Assembly: GCA_904502235.1 (NCBI GenBank)
Contig: CAJGDP010000020.1
Coordinates: 1-32,811, forward strand
Source: an uncultured Bacteroidaceae bacterium
GTDB taxonomy: Bacteria > Bacteroidota > Bacteroidia > Bacteroidales > Bacteroidaceae
Reading direction: 5' to 3'
DNA length: 32,811 bases
The position numbers were made by a program, and so were the translations under genes. The notes under the pieces were generated by a model, which ran no database searches, was not told the origin of the DNA, and was given only the letters and a program-made list of their open reading frames with translations. This document shows positions 1 to 8,152 of the stretch, piece after piece (position 1 is the stretch's first letter; each line of letters opens with the position of its first letter).

Positions 1-1
1 A

Positions 2-274
2 GGCGGAAAGAACATTTATATCTCATTGATTGAGAACAATGACAATTATTGCAGAATAGACTTTGAGGATGACGGTTGCGGTGTAGAAGAGAAACAGCTC
101 CCCCGTCTGTTTGAAAGATTCTACCGGGTTGATAAGGGACGTTCGCGCCAAATGGGCGGAACAGGCCTTGGACTTGCCATTGTAAAGCACGCCGTACAGT
201 TCCATGGCGGAACAATCACCGTCTGTAACCGCCAAAGTGGCGGACTAAGATTCGAATTCACGCTAAAGAAATAA
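2..274 (+). CDS. Sensor histidine kinase, C-terminal ATPase part (5' end outside window)
   Basis: Only the last 90 or so residues are present. The reading frame is open from base 2, so the gene starts upstream of the window and the TTG at 26 is not a true start. The visible part is the end of a HATPase_c domain: an N/G1-type DDGCGV segment, then LFERFYRVDKGRS, then the GGTGLGLAIVKH G2 box that closes over ATP. The order and the short tail after it match the C-terminus of PhoR/ResE-type two-component kinases, which autophosphorylate a histidine and pass phosphate to a response regulator. The sensor domain and the partner regulator are not visible, so the signal is unknown. The gene ends in a bidirectional terminator shared with the convergent NagB-like gene. 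Confidence 0.9.
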   Translation, partial: GGKNIYISLIENNDNYCRIDFEDDGCGVEEKQLPRLFERFYRVDKGRSRQMGGTGLGLAIVKHAVQFHGGTITVCNRQSGGLRFEFTLKK

Positions 275-289
275 ACCCTACAAGACAAA

Positions 290-320
290 AACAAGGCACT
301 TCGCAATGAAGTGCCTTGTT
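290..320. terminator. Bidirectional intrinsic terminator between convergent genes
   Basis: A perfect stem of ACAAGGCACTTC (291-302) and its complement (308-319) encloses a 5-base loop. It is followed by TTTTC on the plus strand and by TGTTTTTGTC on the minus strand. It lies between the kinase stop at 274 and the minus-strand stop at 339, so it can serve both genes. Unlike later junctions in this window, the stem does not enter either coding region. Confidence 0.85.
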
Positions 321-338
321 TTCATTTATATGTAACTG

Positions 339-2261
339 TTACAGCAGCTTTGCAAAAAGTTCAATTGCCTGATATTCGGGCAAGCCTATCTTATTGAAGA
401 GTGCCGCAGTACCTTGGGTACGTTCCTCGGCACGTTGCCAGAACTCGCGTGCATCCTCTCCGGGGAAGGGAACAATATCCTTCTGCGACAGGTGTCGGAA
501 GATTGCATGACGTTTGCGGATGAGCTCCTCGGGACTGAGAGGCACAGCCATATCTGCAACAGCCAAATCCCACTCCTGCCAAGCACCGCGATAAAGCCAG
601 ATATGACACTCTTTTGCCCAATCGTCGTCCTTAACCTCTTCATAGGCACGCAACACAGCCTCGATACATACGCGGTGTGTACCATGTGGGTCGGTGAGGT
701 CTCCCGCAGCATATATCTGATGTGGCTTCACCTCGCGCATGAGTTTCTTTACAATCTCTATATCTTCGTCGCTCAATTGTCCTTTCTTGATACCTCCGGT
801 CTCATAGAACGGCAAGTTAAGGAAGTGTGCGTTGGTACGGTCGTTCAGTCCGATAGAACGGCATGCAGCACGTGCTTCGGCACGACGGATTGCACCCTTA
901 AGTTCAAGCAGTTTGCGAGGTTCGGGTTCTCCAACCTTTTTGTTGGCGATGATTTCGCGTATCTCATCAAATGCATCACCAAAGCCCATTTCTCTTGCGG
1001 TATCAAGATTCTGCAGAACCACGTCGTCGTATACTGCAACATTTCCCGAAACCTGATATGCCACATGAACATCGTGTCCGTGCTCTATAAGACGGTTGAA
1101 TGTTCCACCCATAGAGATTACATCGTCGTCGGGGTGCGGAGAGAATATAATCACACGTTTAGGGAATGGAGCAGATGATACCGGGCGTGTTGAATCGTCG
1201 GCATTGGGCTTTCCACCGGGCCATCCCGAAATTATATGCTGAATCTCATTGAATACCTTTATATTTATCTTGTCGTAAGAATCAACACGTTCCAAAAGGT
1301 CGGACAACGAATTCTTTATATAATCCTGATGTGTCAATTTGAGAATTGGCTTATCCACAGTCTGGCATAGCCAAATAACTGCCTTACGGATAAGTTTGTC
1401 GCTCCATTCCTGTGGAGGTGCAACAAGCCATGGTTCCTTTACACGTGTGAGTTCCTGAGCAGCAGCCTCATCAATGACCACCTGGACATTCTGATGCTCC
1501 TGCAATGCTGTTACGGGATACTCTTCGGTAACATCGCCTTCTATAAGGTTATATGCAACCTGCGCCTTATCCTCACCCCACATCATAAGCACTATATTCT
1601 TTGCGCTCATTATTGTTTCCATACCCATGGTAATGGCACTCTTGGGAACTTCGTTGGGATTAGAGAAGAACTTGTCCTGATTCCTGCGCGAATTGTAGCT
1701 CAAACGGACAAGACGCGTGGTTGAATGGGCATAACTGCCGGGTTCGTTGAAACCAACCTGTCCCAATTCACCTACACCCATAATCATCATATCAACGCAA
1801 CCGTTTACAAGTTTTTCATACTGCTTGCAGTAATCGTTGACATTCTCAGAAGCGACTGTTCCATCGGGGAAATGTACATTTGAAGGATTTATATCGATGT
1901 ATTTCAGGAAGTCTTCGTAGACACGATGGTTGCGGCTCTGTGGTGAGTCGGGCTTCATGGGATAGAATTCGTCAAGGCTATATACCACCACATTGGCAAA
2001 GCTCACCTCGCCTGCCTTATATCTGTTCACGAGTTCAGCATATAAACCGAGCGGAGTTCTGCCTGTTGAAAGTCCAAGTACGAAAGGCTTATCACCCTTA
2101 TGGGACTTTATGGCATCAACCACCATATCAGCCACTACACAAGCGCCCTGTTTTTCTGTTGGACAAATCTTCGTAGGAACCTTCTCAAACTTACATATAC
2201 TCTCTATAGAGGTTGTTATAGGCAATTCGCCTATTTTGGGTAAAACAAATTTTGGATTCAT
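339..2261 (-). CDS. NagB-like (degenerate glucosamine-6-phosphate deaminase) domain fused to PIG-L/LmbE deacetylase-like domain
   Basis: The protein has 640 residues and two domains. Residues about 30-285 follow the NagB fold: GLSTGRTPLGLY at 63-74 and SLDEFYP at 95-101, which keeps the general-base Asp (D97, D72 in E. coli NagB). The catalytic segment reads GVGELGQVGFNEP at 162-174, where E. coli has GVGNDGHIAFNEP, so Asp141 is Leu166 and the ring-opening His143 is Gln168; Glu148 is kept (E173). Residues about 365-640 form a PIG-L domain with the metal motif HPDDD at 376-380 and a later DPHGTHR. PIG-L enzymes are Zn-dependent N-deacetylases of amino sugars. Bacteroides carries the same fusion, annotated as deaminase-like. 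It lies 32 bp behind the sulfatase maturase gene and is probably in that operon. I infer an amino-sugar role; deaminase activity is doubtful, while the PIG-L site looks intact. Confidence 0.88.
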   Translation of the reverse strand: MNPKFVLPKIGELPITTSIESICKFEKVPTKICPTEKQGACVVADMVVDAIKSHKGDKPFVLGLSTGRTPLGLYAELVNRYKAGEVSFANVVVYSLDEFYPMKPDSPQSRNHRVYEDFLKYIDINPSNVHFPDGTVASENVNDYCKQYEKLVNGCVDMMIMGVGELGQVGFNEPGSYAHSTTRLVRLSYNSRRNQDKFFSNPNEVPKSAITMGMETIMSAKNIVLMMWGEDKAQVAYNLIEGDVTEEYPVTALQEHQNVQVVIDEAAAQELTRVKEPWLVAPPQEWSDKLIRKAVIWLCQTVDKPILKLTHQDYIKNSLSDLLERVDSYDKINIKVFNEIQHIISGWPGGKPNADDSTRPVSSAPFPKRVIIFSPHPDDDVISMGGTFNRLIEHGHDVHVAYQVSGNVAVYDDVVLQNLDTAREMGFGDAFDEIREIIANKKVGEPEPRKLLELKGAIRRAEARAACRSIGLNDRTNAHFLNLPFYETGGIKKGQLSDEDIEIVKKLMREVKPHQIYAAGDLTDPHGTHRVCIEAVLRAYEEVKDDDWAKECHIWLYRGAWQEWDLAVADMAVPLSPEELIRKRHAIFRHLSQKDIVPFPGEDAREFWQRAEERTQGTAALFNKIGLPEYQAIELFAKLL

Positions 2262-2293
2262 AGTTATTTACGGTTAGTTAAGTTTTTCATTGT

Positions 2294-3538
2294 TTATTTT
2301 TTCCAAAGCATCACTTTTGATGCCGGTTCTCCTTTTTCTATAAGGGTTTTCATATAACGCATATAAGGGTCGGTGTGACGGAAGAACATCTTGTATCCTT
2401 CGCAAAGCACATTCATATAAGGTTCGCCGTTCTTTGCATACTCGAAGCGGTGTTTTGGACACTCTCCGCGACACAGGAAATAGTAGTTGCAACGTTTGCA
2501 CTCTATAGGAAGAGCATCACGTTTGTCGCGTCCGAAGTCCTGTTGTTCCCTGCTACGGTACATTGCGGCAAGTTCATCGGTTGCAATATTGCCAAGGCGA
2601 TATTCGGGATATACAAAATGGTCGCACGAATAGACATCGCCATTATGCTCAACCACCAGTCCGTCGCCACACACTTCGGCAAAGGCGCACAACGATGGTG
2701 GCACACCACACCAATTTCCTAATGTAACATCGAAGAGCTGGACAAAGTTCCTGCCCACATCATATTTAACCCATTCGTCAAAGACATCGCACATGAATTT
2801 GCCATATCCCTTTGCCGATACCGACCAAGGTGCAGGAACAGCATCCTCCTCATCGGGCGACACAATCAAAGGACGTTTACCGGGACGCATCTTCACATAT
2901 TCCACCACCGGCAGAAACTGCAGATAAGGATTTATAGATGTAAGAAACTTATACACCTCCACCCCACGCTCTTCGCTACGGGCATTTACCGTTGAGAGAA
3001 TATTGAATTCCACCCCGTGTTTCTTCATCAGCTCCACGGCTTTCATAACTCTTGCGAAGGTGGGAGCACCGCCACAATCGCGACGGAATGCATCGTGTAT
3101 ATCCTCGGGACCGTCGAGCGATAGTCCTATAAGGAAATTGTTCTCCTTGAAGAAACTGCACCAGACATCATTCACAAGTATGCCGTTTGTCTGCAGGGTG
3201 TTTTCAACAACCTTGTCTCCGGCATATTTCTTTTGCAGTTCCATTGCCTTTTCAAAGAAAGGCAGACCTGCCATCAACGGTTCGCCACCGTGCCAGCAAA
3301 AGCTGATATTCTGTTGCGAAGCACCCTGGATATACTGCTTTATATAGGTCTCGAGCAACTCTTCGCTCATACGCGGCATATTACCACTGTATATCTCGCT
3401 CTTATCGCGATAGTAACAATAGTGACAATCGAGATTGCATGCCGAGCCAATGGGCTTTATCATGGTTCCGAAAGCCGGTGCACGTTGCATTTTTGCAACG
3501 TCGGCAAGATGCAGGGTATTTCTCTTGTTACTTTTCAT
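2294..3538 (-). CDS. Anaerobic sulfatase-maturating enzyme (radical SAM, SPASM)
   Basis: The 414-residue radical SAM protein carries the [4Fe-4S]/SAM motif CNLDCHYC (C34, C38, C41) near the N-terminus and a C-terminal SPASM region with CAFAEVCGDG, YSCDHF and CKRCNYYFLCRGECP, which bind auxiliary clusters. This is the standard anSME layout and length. The family oxidises the active-site Ser or Cys of sulfatases to C-alpha-formylglycine in the cytoplasm without oxygen. Its start overlaps the sulfatase stop by one base (TAATG on the minus strand), so the two are translationally coupled and the neighbour is the obvious substrate. The NagB-like gene follows 32 bp later. Confidence 0.95.
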   Translation of the reverse strand: MKSNKRNTLHLADVAKMQRAPAFGTMIKPIGSACNLDCHYCYYRDKSEIYSGNMPRMSEELLETYIKQYIQGASQQNISFCWHGGEPLMAGLPFFEKAMELQKKYAGDKVVENTLQTNGILVNDVWCSFFKENNFLIGLSLDGPEDIHDAFRRDCGGAPTFARVMKAVELMKKHGVEFNILSTVNARSEERGVEVYKFLTSINPYLQFLPVVEYVKMRPGKRPLIVSPDEEDAVPAPWSVSAKGYGKFMCDVFDEWVKYDVGRNFVQLFDVTLGNWCGVPPSLCAFAEVCGDGLVVEHNGDVYSCDHFVYPEYRLGNIATDELAAMYRSREQQDFGRDKRDALPIECKRCNYYFLCRGECPKHRFEYAKNGEPYMNVLCEGYKMFFRHTDPYMRYMKTLIEKGEPASKVMLWKK

Positions 3539-5109
3539 TATTCAGCGATGAACTGCTCCTCGTTATACTGTTTCTGTAATTTCACAAGTTTCTCCTTAAG
3601 AAGAGCTGTAACCTCCTCCGTTCCGGGCTTGCCATAGATATTGTTCAATTCGTGTTTGTCGGCACACAGGTCGAACAACTCCCAAACATCATCCTCATAG
3701 AAATGTATGAGCTTATGTGTTTCGGTACGTACTCCAAGATGACGCTTAACAGCATGCTCGTCGGGGTATTCATAATAGTGATAGTATACTCCGTCGCGGT
3801 TCGTAGTCCACTCTTCGCCTTTTAATAATGGAAGGAACGAGCATCCATGGATATCCGACGGGATTTCAGCACCGGCAAGTTCAAGGAATGTAGGAGCATA
3901 GTCTATGTTCTGCACCATATTCTTGAGTTCGCCTTTTACCTTACCGCCCGGCAAGCGCACAAGCAAAGGAGTGCGAAAAGATTCTTCGTACATCCAACGC
4001 TTGTCGAACCAGCCATGCTCACCCATATAGAAGCCCTGGTCTGATGTATAGACTATAAGAGTATTATCCATCAAGCCCTCAGCCTCGAGATAATCGAGCA
4101 CACGGCCCACATTGCGGTCTACAGATGTTATCACACGCAGATAGTCGCGCATATACTGCTGATACTTCCACGCATCGAGCTCCTTACCCTCAAGCCCCGC
4201 AGCCTTGAATTTCTCTATTACAACATCGTAATGAGCATCCCAAGCACGTTTCTGGTCGGGGTTCATGTTGTTATAAATGCGACGTCCCCAAGCTTCAAGG
4301 TCGGAACGGCTATGGATAGTACTGTCCTTGTCCGCCATCTTAAGGTCGTAGACTATATCCATATCCTTGCTTATTGACATACGCTGCACCTTTGCGGCCT
4401 CACGGGTATCGTAATTATCAAAGAATGTCTCGGGCAACGGGAAATTGCTGTCGGCAAAGAGTTCAAGATCGCAAGTATCGGGCATCCATGTACGGTGCGG
4501 AGCCTTGTGATGCAACAGCAAACAGAAAGGCTTTGATGCATCGCGACCGTTTTCAAGCCAATCGAGAGCCAAATCTGTTGTTACATTTGTGGCATATCCC
4601 TCGCGCTGCACTTTCTCACCGTTGCATATGAATGTAGGGTTATAGTAATCGCCCTGCCCTATGAGAATATCCCAATGATTGAAGCCTGTAGGATCAGATG
4701 TGAGATGCCATTTACCAATGACAGCCGTTTCGTAGCCCTGTTGCTGCAACAGTTTGGGGAATGTCTGCTGACTGCCGTCGAACGAAGAACTGTTATCGGT
4801 AAAGCCGTTCTCATAACTGTGCTTTCCTGTAAGCATACATGCACGCGAAGGTCCGCTAATGGAATTCGCAACAAAACTGTTTGTAAAGCGCACTCCGTCC
4901 GCAGCAATACGGTCGATGTTAGGTGTTTTTATAAATGTAGAATCGTAGGCACTGATTGTCTGGTATGAATGGTCGTCGCACATAATGAAGAGCACATTCA
5001 TAGGTTTCTGCTCCTGCTCTCCACCACAAGCCGACACCAAAGGCAACACAGCCATTCCTGCCACAGAAGCACTAATGATTCTCTTTGTCCTGTCAATAAG
5101 GTTATTCAT
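3538..5109 (-). CDS. Lipoprotein sulfatase, serine type (probable N-acetylglucosamine-6-O-sulfatase, S1 family)
   Basis: The protein has 523 residues. It starts with a lipoprotein signal ending LVSAC (lipid Cys28), so it is probably membrane anchored. The sulfatase core starts with NVLFIMCDDH (metal Asp45/46) and holds the formylglycine motif S-G-P-S-R at 85-89, so Ser85 is the residue to be converted. HHKAPHRTW and YTSDQGFYMGEHGWFDKRW are further metal and active-site blocks. The C-terminal YYHYYEYP...HLGVRTETHKLIHF matches the GlcNAc-6-sulfatase branch (S1_11-like). That substrate is inferred from resemblance and from the surrounding hexosaminidase and sialidase genes. The gene is first in an operon with its maturase. 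A -7-like element lies upstream. Confidence 0.92.
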   Translation of the reverse strand: MNNLIDRTKRIISASVAGMAVLPLVSACGGEQEQKPMNVLFIMCDDHSYQTISAYDSTFIKTPNIDRIAADGVRFTNSFVANSISGPSRACMLTGKHSYENGFTDNSSSFDGSQQTFPKLLQQQGYETAVIGKWHLTSDPTGFNHWDILIGQGDYYNPTFICNGEKVQREGYATNVTTDLALDWLENGRDASKPFCLLLHHKAPHRTWMPDTCDLELFADSNFPLPETFFDNYDTREAAKVQRMSISKDMDIVYDLKMADKDSTIHSRSDLEAWGRRIYNNMNPDQKRAWDAHYDVVIEKFKAAGLEGKELDAWKYQQYMRDYLRVITSVDRNVGRVLDYLEAEGLMDNTLIVYTSDQGFYMGEHGWFDKRWMYEESFRTPLLVRLPGGKVKGELKNMVQNIDYAPTFLELAGAEIPSDIHGCSFLPLLKGEEWTTNRDGVYYHYYEYPDEHAVKRHLGVRTETHKLIHFYEDDVWELFDLCADKHELNNIYGKPGTEEVTALLKEKLVKLQKQYNEEQFIAE

Positions 5110-5149
5110 GTCTATTTTGTATTATTATTTCACGCAAAATGTGGTTATG

Positions 5150-5157
5150 CGAAGATA
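5150..5157 (-). promoter_or_regulatory. Probable -7 element of the sulfatase operon promoter
   Basis: On the minus strand this reads TATCTTCG, a variant of the Bacteroidota TAnnTTTG -7 box, about 40 bases before the sulfatase start. The same octamer occurs in the hexosaminidase promoter at 6365. I see no good TTTG at the expected -33 position, so this call is weaker than the others. Confidence 0.4.
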
Positions 5158-5235
5158 GCAATAATTTTCAAAATATTTTTATTCTTAAATATTTTTATGG
5201 AAAAGAGCACAAAACACTACATTAATTAACAAAAT

Positions 5236-5264
5236 TAAGGTGCAGACCAGCGGTCTGCACCTTA
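5236..5264 (-). terminator. Intrinsic terminator of the ROK kinase gene
   Basis: A 12-bp perfect stem (AAGGTGCAGACC and its complement) with a 3-base loop is followed on the minus strand by AATTTTGTT. It lies just after the ROK kinase stop at 5286 and separates that gene from the sulfatase operon, so the kinase is probably monocistronic. Confidence 0.85.
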
Positions 5265-5285
5265 TTATACCTCTTTAAGATTTCA

Positions 5286-6245
5286 TTAATCCTTCCAACC
5301 GAGAGCCGAAGCACCAAGCACAGCTGCATCAGCACCGGGGAGTGAAGACTTCAACACTTTAACCTTATCTCTCCACAAGAACACTACGTTCTCGTTCATG
5401 TGTTTGCGGATAGGCTCAAGCAACAACTCGCCTGCATTTGCCAAACCACCGAAGAGGATAATAGCCTCGGGGGCAGAGAATGCGATAAAGTTACAGAAAG
5501 CCTCACCAAGCACCTTGCCTGTGAACTCGAAGATATCGTTTGCAAGTTTGTCGCCCTTTACAGCGGCATCGAAAAGCATCTTTGAAGTAATCTCGTTGAT
5601 GCAGACATCGCGCAAGATACTTGGTTCGTCGCGCTCTACGAGCCATTTCTTTGCTGTGCGCACGATACCTGTAGCCGAAGCGTATGTCTCGAGACAGTCG
5701 GTGCGACCACAACCGCAGGCACGTCCCTCAAGAACAGGAGATGTTGTGTGTCCCAACTCACCTGCAAAACCGTCGTGACCATAGATGAGCTGTCCGTTTG
5801 CAACGATACCGCTACCAACACCTGTACCCAATGTGATATACACGAAATCCTTCATACCCTGAGCCACACCGTATTTCATTTCGCCAATGGCTGCAGCATT
5901 TGCGTCGTTTGTTACCTTGGTGGGCAAGCCAGTCTTCTTCTCGATGAGCCAGCCAAGTGGAACAATACCCTTCCAGGGAAGATTTGCAGCATTTACAATC
6001 TCTCCTGTATAATAGTTCGCCATAGGAGCACCAATACCCACACCCTCGAGTTTACCTACACAGCCATTCTCCTCGGCAAGTTTGTTGATTACTTTTGCAA
6101 TGGCATCGGTATACTCCTCGATATCAGGATGTGCCTGAGTCTTGATACTGTCGTCCTTTGCAAGAATATGACCTTTTACGTCAACCAGACCTATCACGGT
6201 GTTTGTACCGCCAAGGTCAATACCTATTACATAATTGTCGCTCAT
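5286..6245 (-). CDS. ROK family sugar kinase (glucokinase / N-acetyl-hexosamine kinase-like)
   Basis: This 319-residue cytoplasmic kinase has the phosphate-binding GIDLGGTNT at 8-16, the catalytic Asp in NDANAAA (D114), LGTGVGSGIV at 139-148, and GELGH (E163, H166) followed by the ROK zinc motif CGCGRTDC (C177, C179, C184). Length and motif order are typical of ROK glucokinases. The family phosphorylates glucose, N-acetylglucosamine or N-acetylmannosamine with ATP; sequence alone does not separate these. Given the hexosaminidase divergently transcribed next to it and the sialidase beyond, an N-acetylated hexosamine is a reasonable guess. It is flanked by its own promoter and terminator. Confidence 0.92.
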   Translation of the reverse strand: MSDNYVIGIDLGGTNTVIGLVDVKGHILAKDDSIKTQAHPDIEEYTDAIAKVINKLAEENGCVGKLEGVGIGAPMANYYTGEIVNAANLPWKGIVPLGWLIEKKTGLPTKVTNDANAAAIGEMKYGVAQGMKDFVYITLGTGVGSGIVANGQLIYGHDGFAGELGHTTSPVLEGRACGCGRTDCLETYASATGIVRTAKKWLVERDEPSILRDVCINEITSKMLFDAAVKGDKLANDIFEFTGKVLGEAFCNFIAFSAPEAIILFGGLANAGELLLEPIRKHMNENVVFLWRDKVKVLKSSLPGADAAVLGASALGWKD

Positions 6246-6294
6246 GATTTTATTATAATTAGTTATTGATTTATCGGACTTATGTTTAACTCTG

Positions 6295-6326
6295 CGAATG
6301 TAGGAAAAAAAAATCAGTTATCTAAA
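6295..6326 (-). promoter_or_regulatory. Promoter of the ROK kinase gene
   Basis: The minus strand shows TTTA (6326-6323), a 20-bp spacer and TACATTCG (6302-6295), close to the Bacteroidota TTTG/TAnnTTTG consensus at its usual spacing. It is divergent from the hexosaminidase promoter, whose -33 box begins 14 bp away. Confidence 0.6.
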
Positions 6327-6340
6327 GGCAAAGCACATTA

Positions 6341-6372
6341 TTTGCAAAAATTTATTTTTTATAATATCTTCG
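6341..6372 (+). promoter_or_regulatory. Promoter of the first beta-hexosaminidase gene
   Basis: TTTG (6341-6344), a 20-bp AT-rich spacer and TATCTTCG (6365-6372) lie 34 bases before the ATG at 6407. The -33 box is exact and the -7 box differs from TAnnTTTG at one base. Confidence 0.75.
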
Positions 6373-6406
6373 CAGAAGAAAATCAATAACAAAACAAATA
6401 GACAAT

Positions 6407-8056
6407 ATGCTAAAAAGAAGTTTTACACTTATCCTTGCTGCTTTCGCCTGTATATCTATGGCTGTAGCACAGAACTGCAATGTAAACAACCTCATTCCAA
6501 AGCCGGAAAGCGTTGTAATGGGCAACCGCAACAGCGTGTTTGAATTCAATTCGAGCACAAGAATAGTTTACGACTGGAACAACAGCGATGTAAAGCCTGC
6601 CATAAAGGAACTCGACCGCATTGCAACAGATTTGTTTGGCAAGAAGTTGAGCAAAGGCACAAAAGCGCACAGCGACAACAACGTAATCTTCAAGTACGAT
6701 GCATCGCTTGCCGACGAAGCCTACATTCTTGAAATCACTCCCGAGAACATACTCATCAATGCAAAGACCGGTGCTGGTGCATTCTACGCAGTGCAGACAC
6801 TAAAGCAGATTATCCCCGTTCAGGCTTATGAGACTCCTATCGACATTGCGAAACTCACATTCCCGACAATGAAGATTTCCGACAAGCCCCACTTTGCCTA
6901 TCGCGGTTTCATGCTCGACTGTTCACGCCACTTCTGGGAAGTTGAAACAATCAAGGAGATTATCGATATTCTTGCGATGCACAAGATGAACCGTTTCCAT
7001 TGGCATCTCACCGAAGACCAGGGCTGGCGCATCGAAATAAAGAAATATCCTTTGCTCACCAAAATAGGCAGCAAGCGCGAACAGACCACAACAGGTCGCA
7101 ACGAGGGTATGGACGGTATCCCATACGGAGGTTACTACACACAGAGCGATATTAAGGAGGTTGTAAAATATGCACAAGAGCGTTTCATCACAATCATTCC
7201 CGAGATTGAAATCCCCGGACACTCTCTTGGTGCTTTGAGCGCATACCCATGGCTGGGCTGCGAAGGCGAAGCCGGCAACTATAAGACATGGCCCAATTGG
7301 GGTGTTTCCACACAGATTGCATGCGCAGGTCGCGAAAGCACATTCAAATTCTGGGAAGATGTTTTGAGTGAGGTTATAGACCTGTTCCCAAGCGAATATA
7401 TACACATTGGTGGCGACGAAGCTCCACGCGACATGTGGAAGAACTGCCCCGACTGTCAGCAGCGCATCAAGGAAAATGGTTTAAAGAACGAAGCTGAACT
7501 GCAGTCTTATGTAAACAACCGCATCGAGAAGTTCCTTAACGACAATGGCCGTAAACTCATCGGCTGGGACGAAATCATCGAAGGCGGTGTGAGCCAGAGC
7601 GCGACAATCATGTCGTGGCGCGGAGCCGACGGTGGCATTGCCGCTGCAAAGAAGGGCAATTATGCAATCATGACTCCCGACAGCCACTGCTACCTGAACT
7701 TCTATCAGACAACCGAGCGTAAGGACGACCATTTATGCATAGGAAGTTATATTCCACTTCGTAAAGCATACTCATACAACCCATACGACAGACTTGCAAA
7801 AGAAGAGCAGAAATACATAATGGGCGTTCAGGCAAACCTTTGGACTGAATATATCTCCACACCATTGCAGTTGCAGTACATGTTGTTGCCACGTCTTGGT
7901 GCCATTGCCGAAATAGGTTGGAGCAATCCTGACCCCGAAACCAAGGATGTTGAAGAATTCATTGGACGTGCCAAAGAACTGTCGCGTTACTACTGCGTAT
8001 TCGGATGGAACTTCGGAAGACGCTTCTACGAAGACAACGTTCAGATAGGTTGGTAA
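6407..8056 (+). CDS. Beta-N-acetylhexosaminidase, GH20
   Basis: The protein has 549 residues, with a signal peptide of about 21 residues ending AVAQ, so it is exported. Residues about 25-150 are the GH20 N-terminal alpha/beta domain. The catalytic barrel follows with FMLDCSRHFW, HWHLTEDQGWR, the substrate-assisted Asp-Glu pair in HIGGDEAPR (D337, E338), and Trp residues near WRGADGG and NLWTEY that shape the GlcNAc pocket. Known function: removal of terminal beta-linked GlcNAc or GalNAc from glycoconjugates. Unlike the second GH20 in this window it ends right after the barrel, with no accessory modules and no sorting tail, so it is probably periplasmic. It has its own promoter and a hairpin downstream. 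Confidence 0.95.
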   Translation: MLKRSFTLILAAFACISMAVAQNCNVNNLIPKPESVVMGNRNSVFEFNSSTRIVYDWNNSDVKPAIKELDRIATDLFGKKLSKGTKAHSDNNVIFKYDASLADEAYILEITPENILINAKTGAGAFYAVQTLKQIIPVQAYETPIDIAKLTFPTMKISDKPHFAYRGFMLDCSRHFWEVETIKEIIDILAMHKMNRFHWHLTEDQGWRIEIKKYPLLTKIGSKREQTTTGRNEGMDGIPYGGYYTQSDIKEVVKYAQERFITIIPEIEIPGHSLGALSAYPWLGCEGEAGNYKTWPNWGVSTQIACAGRESTFKFWEDVLSEVIDLFPSEYIHIGGDEAPRDMWKNCPDCQQRIKENGLKNEAELQSYVNNRIEKFLNDNGRKLIGWDEIIEGGVSQSATIMSWRGADGGIAAAKKGNYAIMTPDSHCYLNFYQTTERKDDHLCIGSYIPLRKAYSYNPYDRLAKEEQKYIMGVQANLWTEYISTPLQLQYMLLPRLGAIAEIGWSNPDPETKDVEEFIGRAKELSRYYCVFGWNFGRRFYEDNVQIGW

Positions 8057-8080
8057 GCCATATTAAATTTATTTTACTAT

Positions 8081-8115
8081 AAAATAGAGGTTTGTTTCGC
8101 GCAGACTCCTATTTT
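8081..8115 (+). terminator. Probable terminator after the first hexosaminidase
   Basis: AAAATAGAGGTTTG (8081-8094) pairs with CAGACTCCTATTTT (8102-8115) with one mismatch and two G-U pairs around a 7-base loop. Its 3' arm carries the T tract and overlaps the -7 element of the next gene. Confidence 0.5.
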
Positions 8116-8117
8116 TG
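8110..8117 (+). promoter_or_regulatory. -7 element for the sialidase gene
   Basis: TATTTTTG is an exact TAnnTTTG match, 35 bases before the ATG at 8153. No TTTG stands at the usual 19-21 bp upstream, so the promoter may rely on the -7 box alone or be read through from the hexosaminidase gene. Confidence 0.45.
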
Positions 8118-8152
8118 TAACCGAAAACTTTATTAACCAAACCATAATTATT

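Noticed and set aside
414..1178. 254-codon open frame antisense to the NagB-like gene
   Set aside because: It lies wholly opposite a well-conserved gene, its translation has no recognisable domain, and long antisense frames are common opposite genes with this codon use.
2294..3538. Radical SAM/SPASM protein as maturase of the two micro-ORF peptides
   Set aside because: It overlaps the serine-type sulfatase by one base and has the full anSME layout, so the sulfatase explains it; the micro-ORFs lie 16 and 25 kb away.
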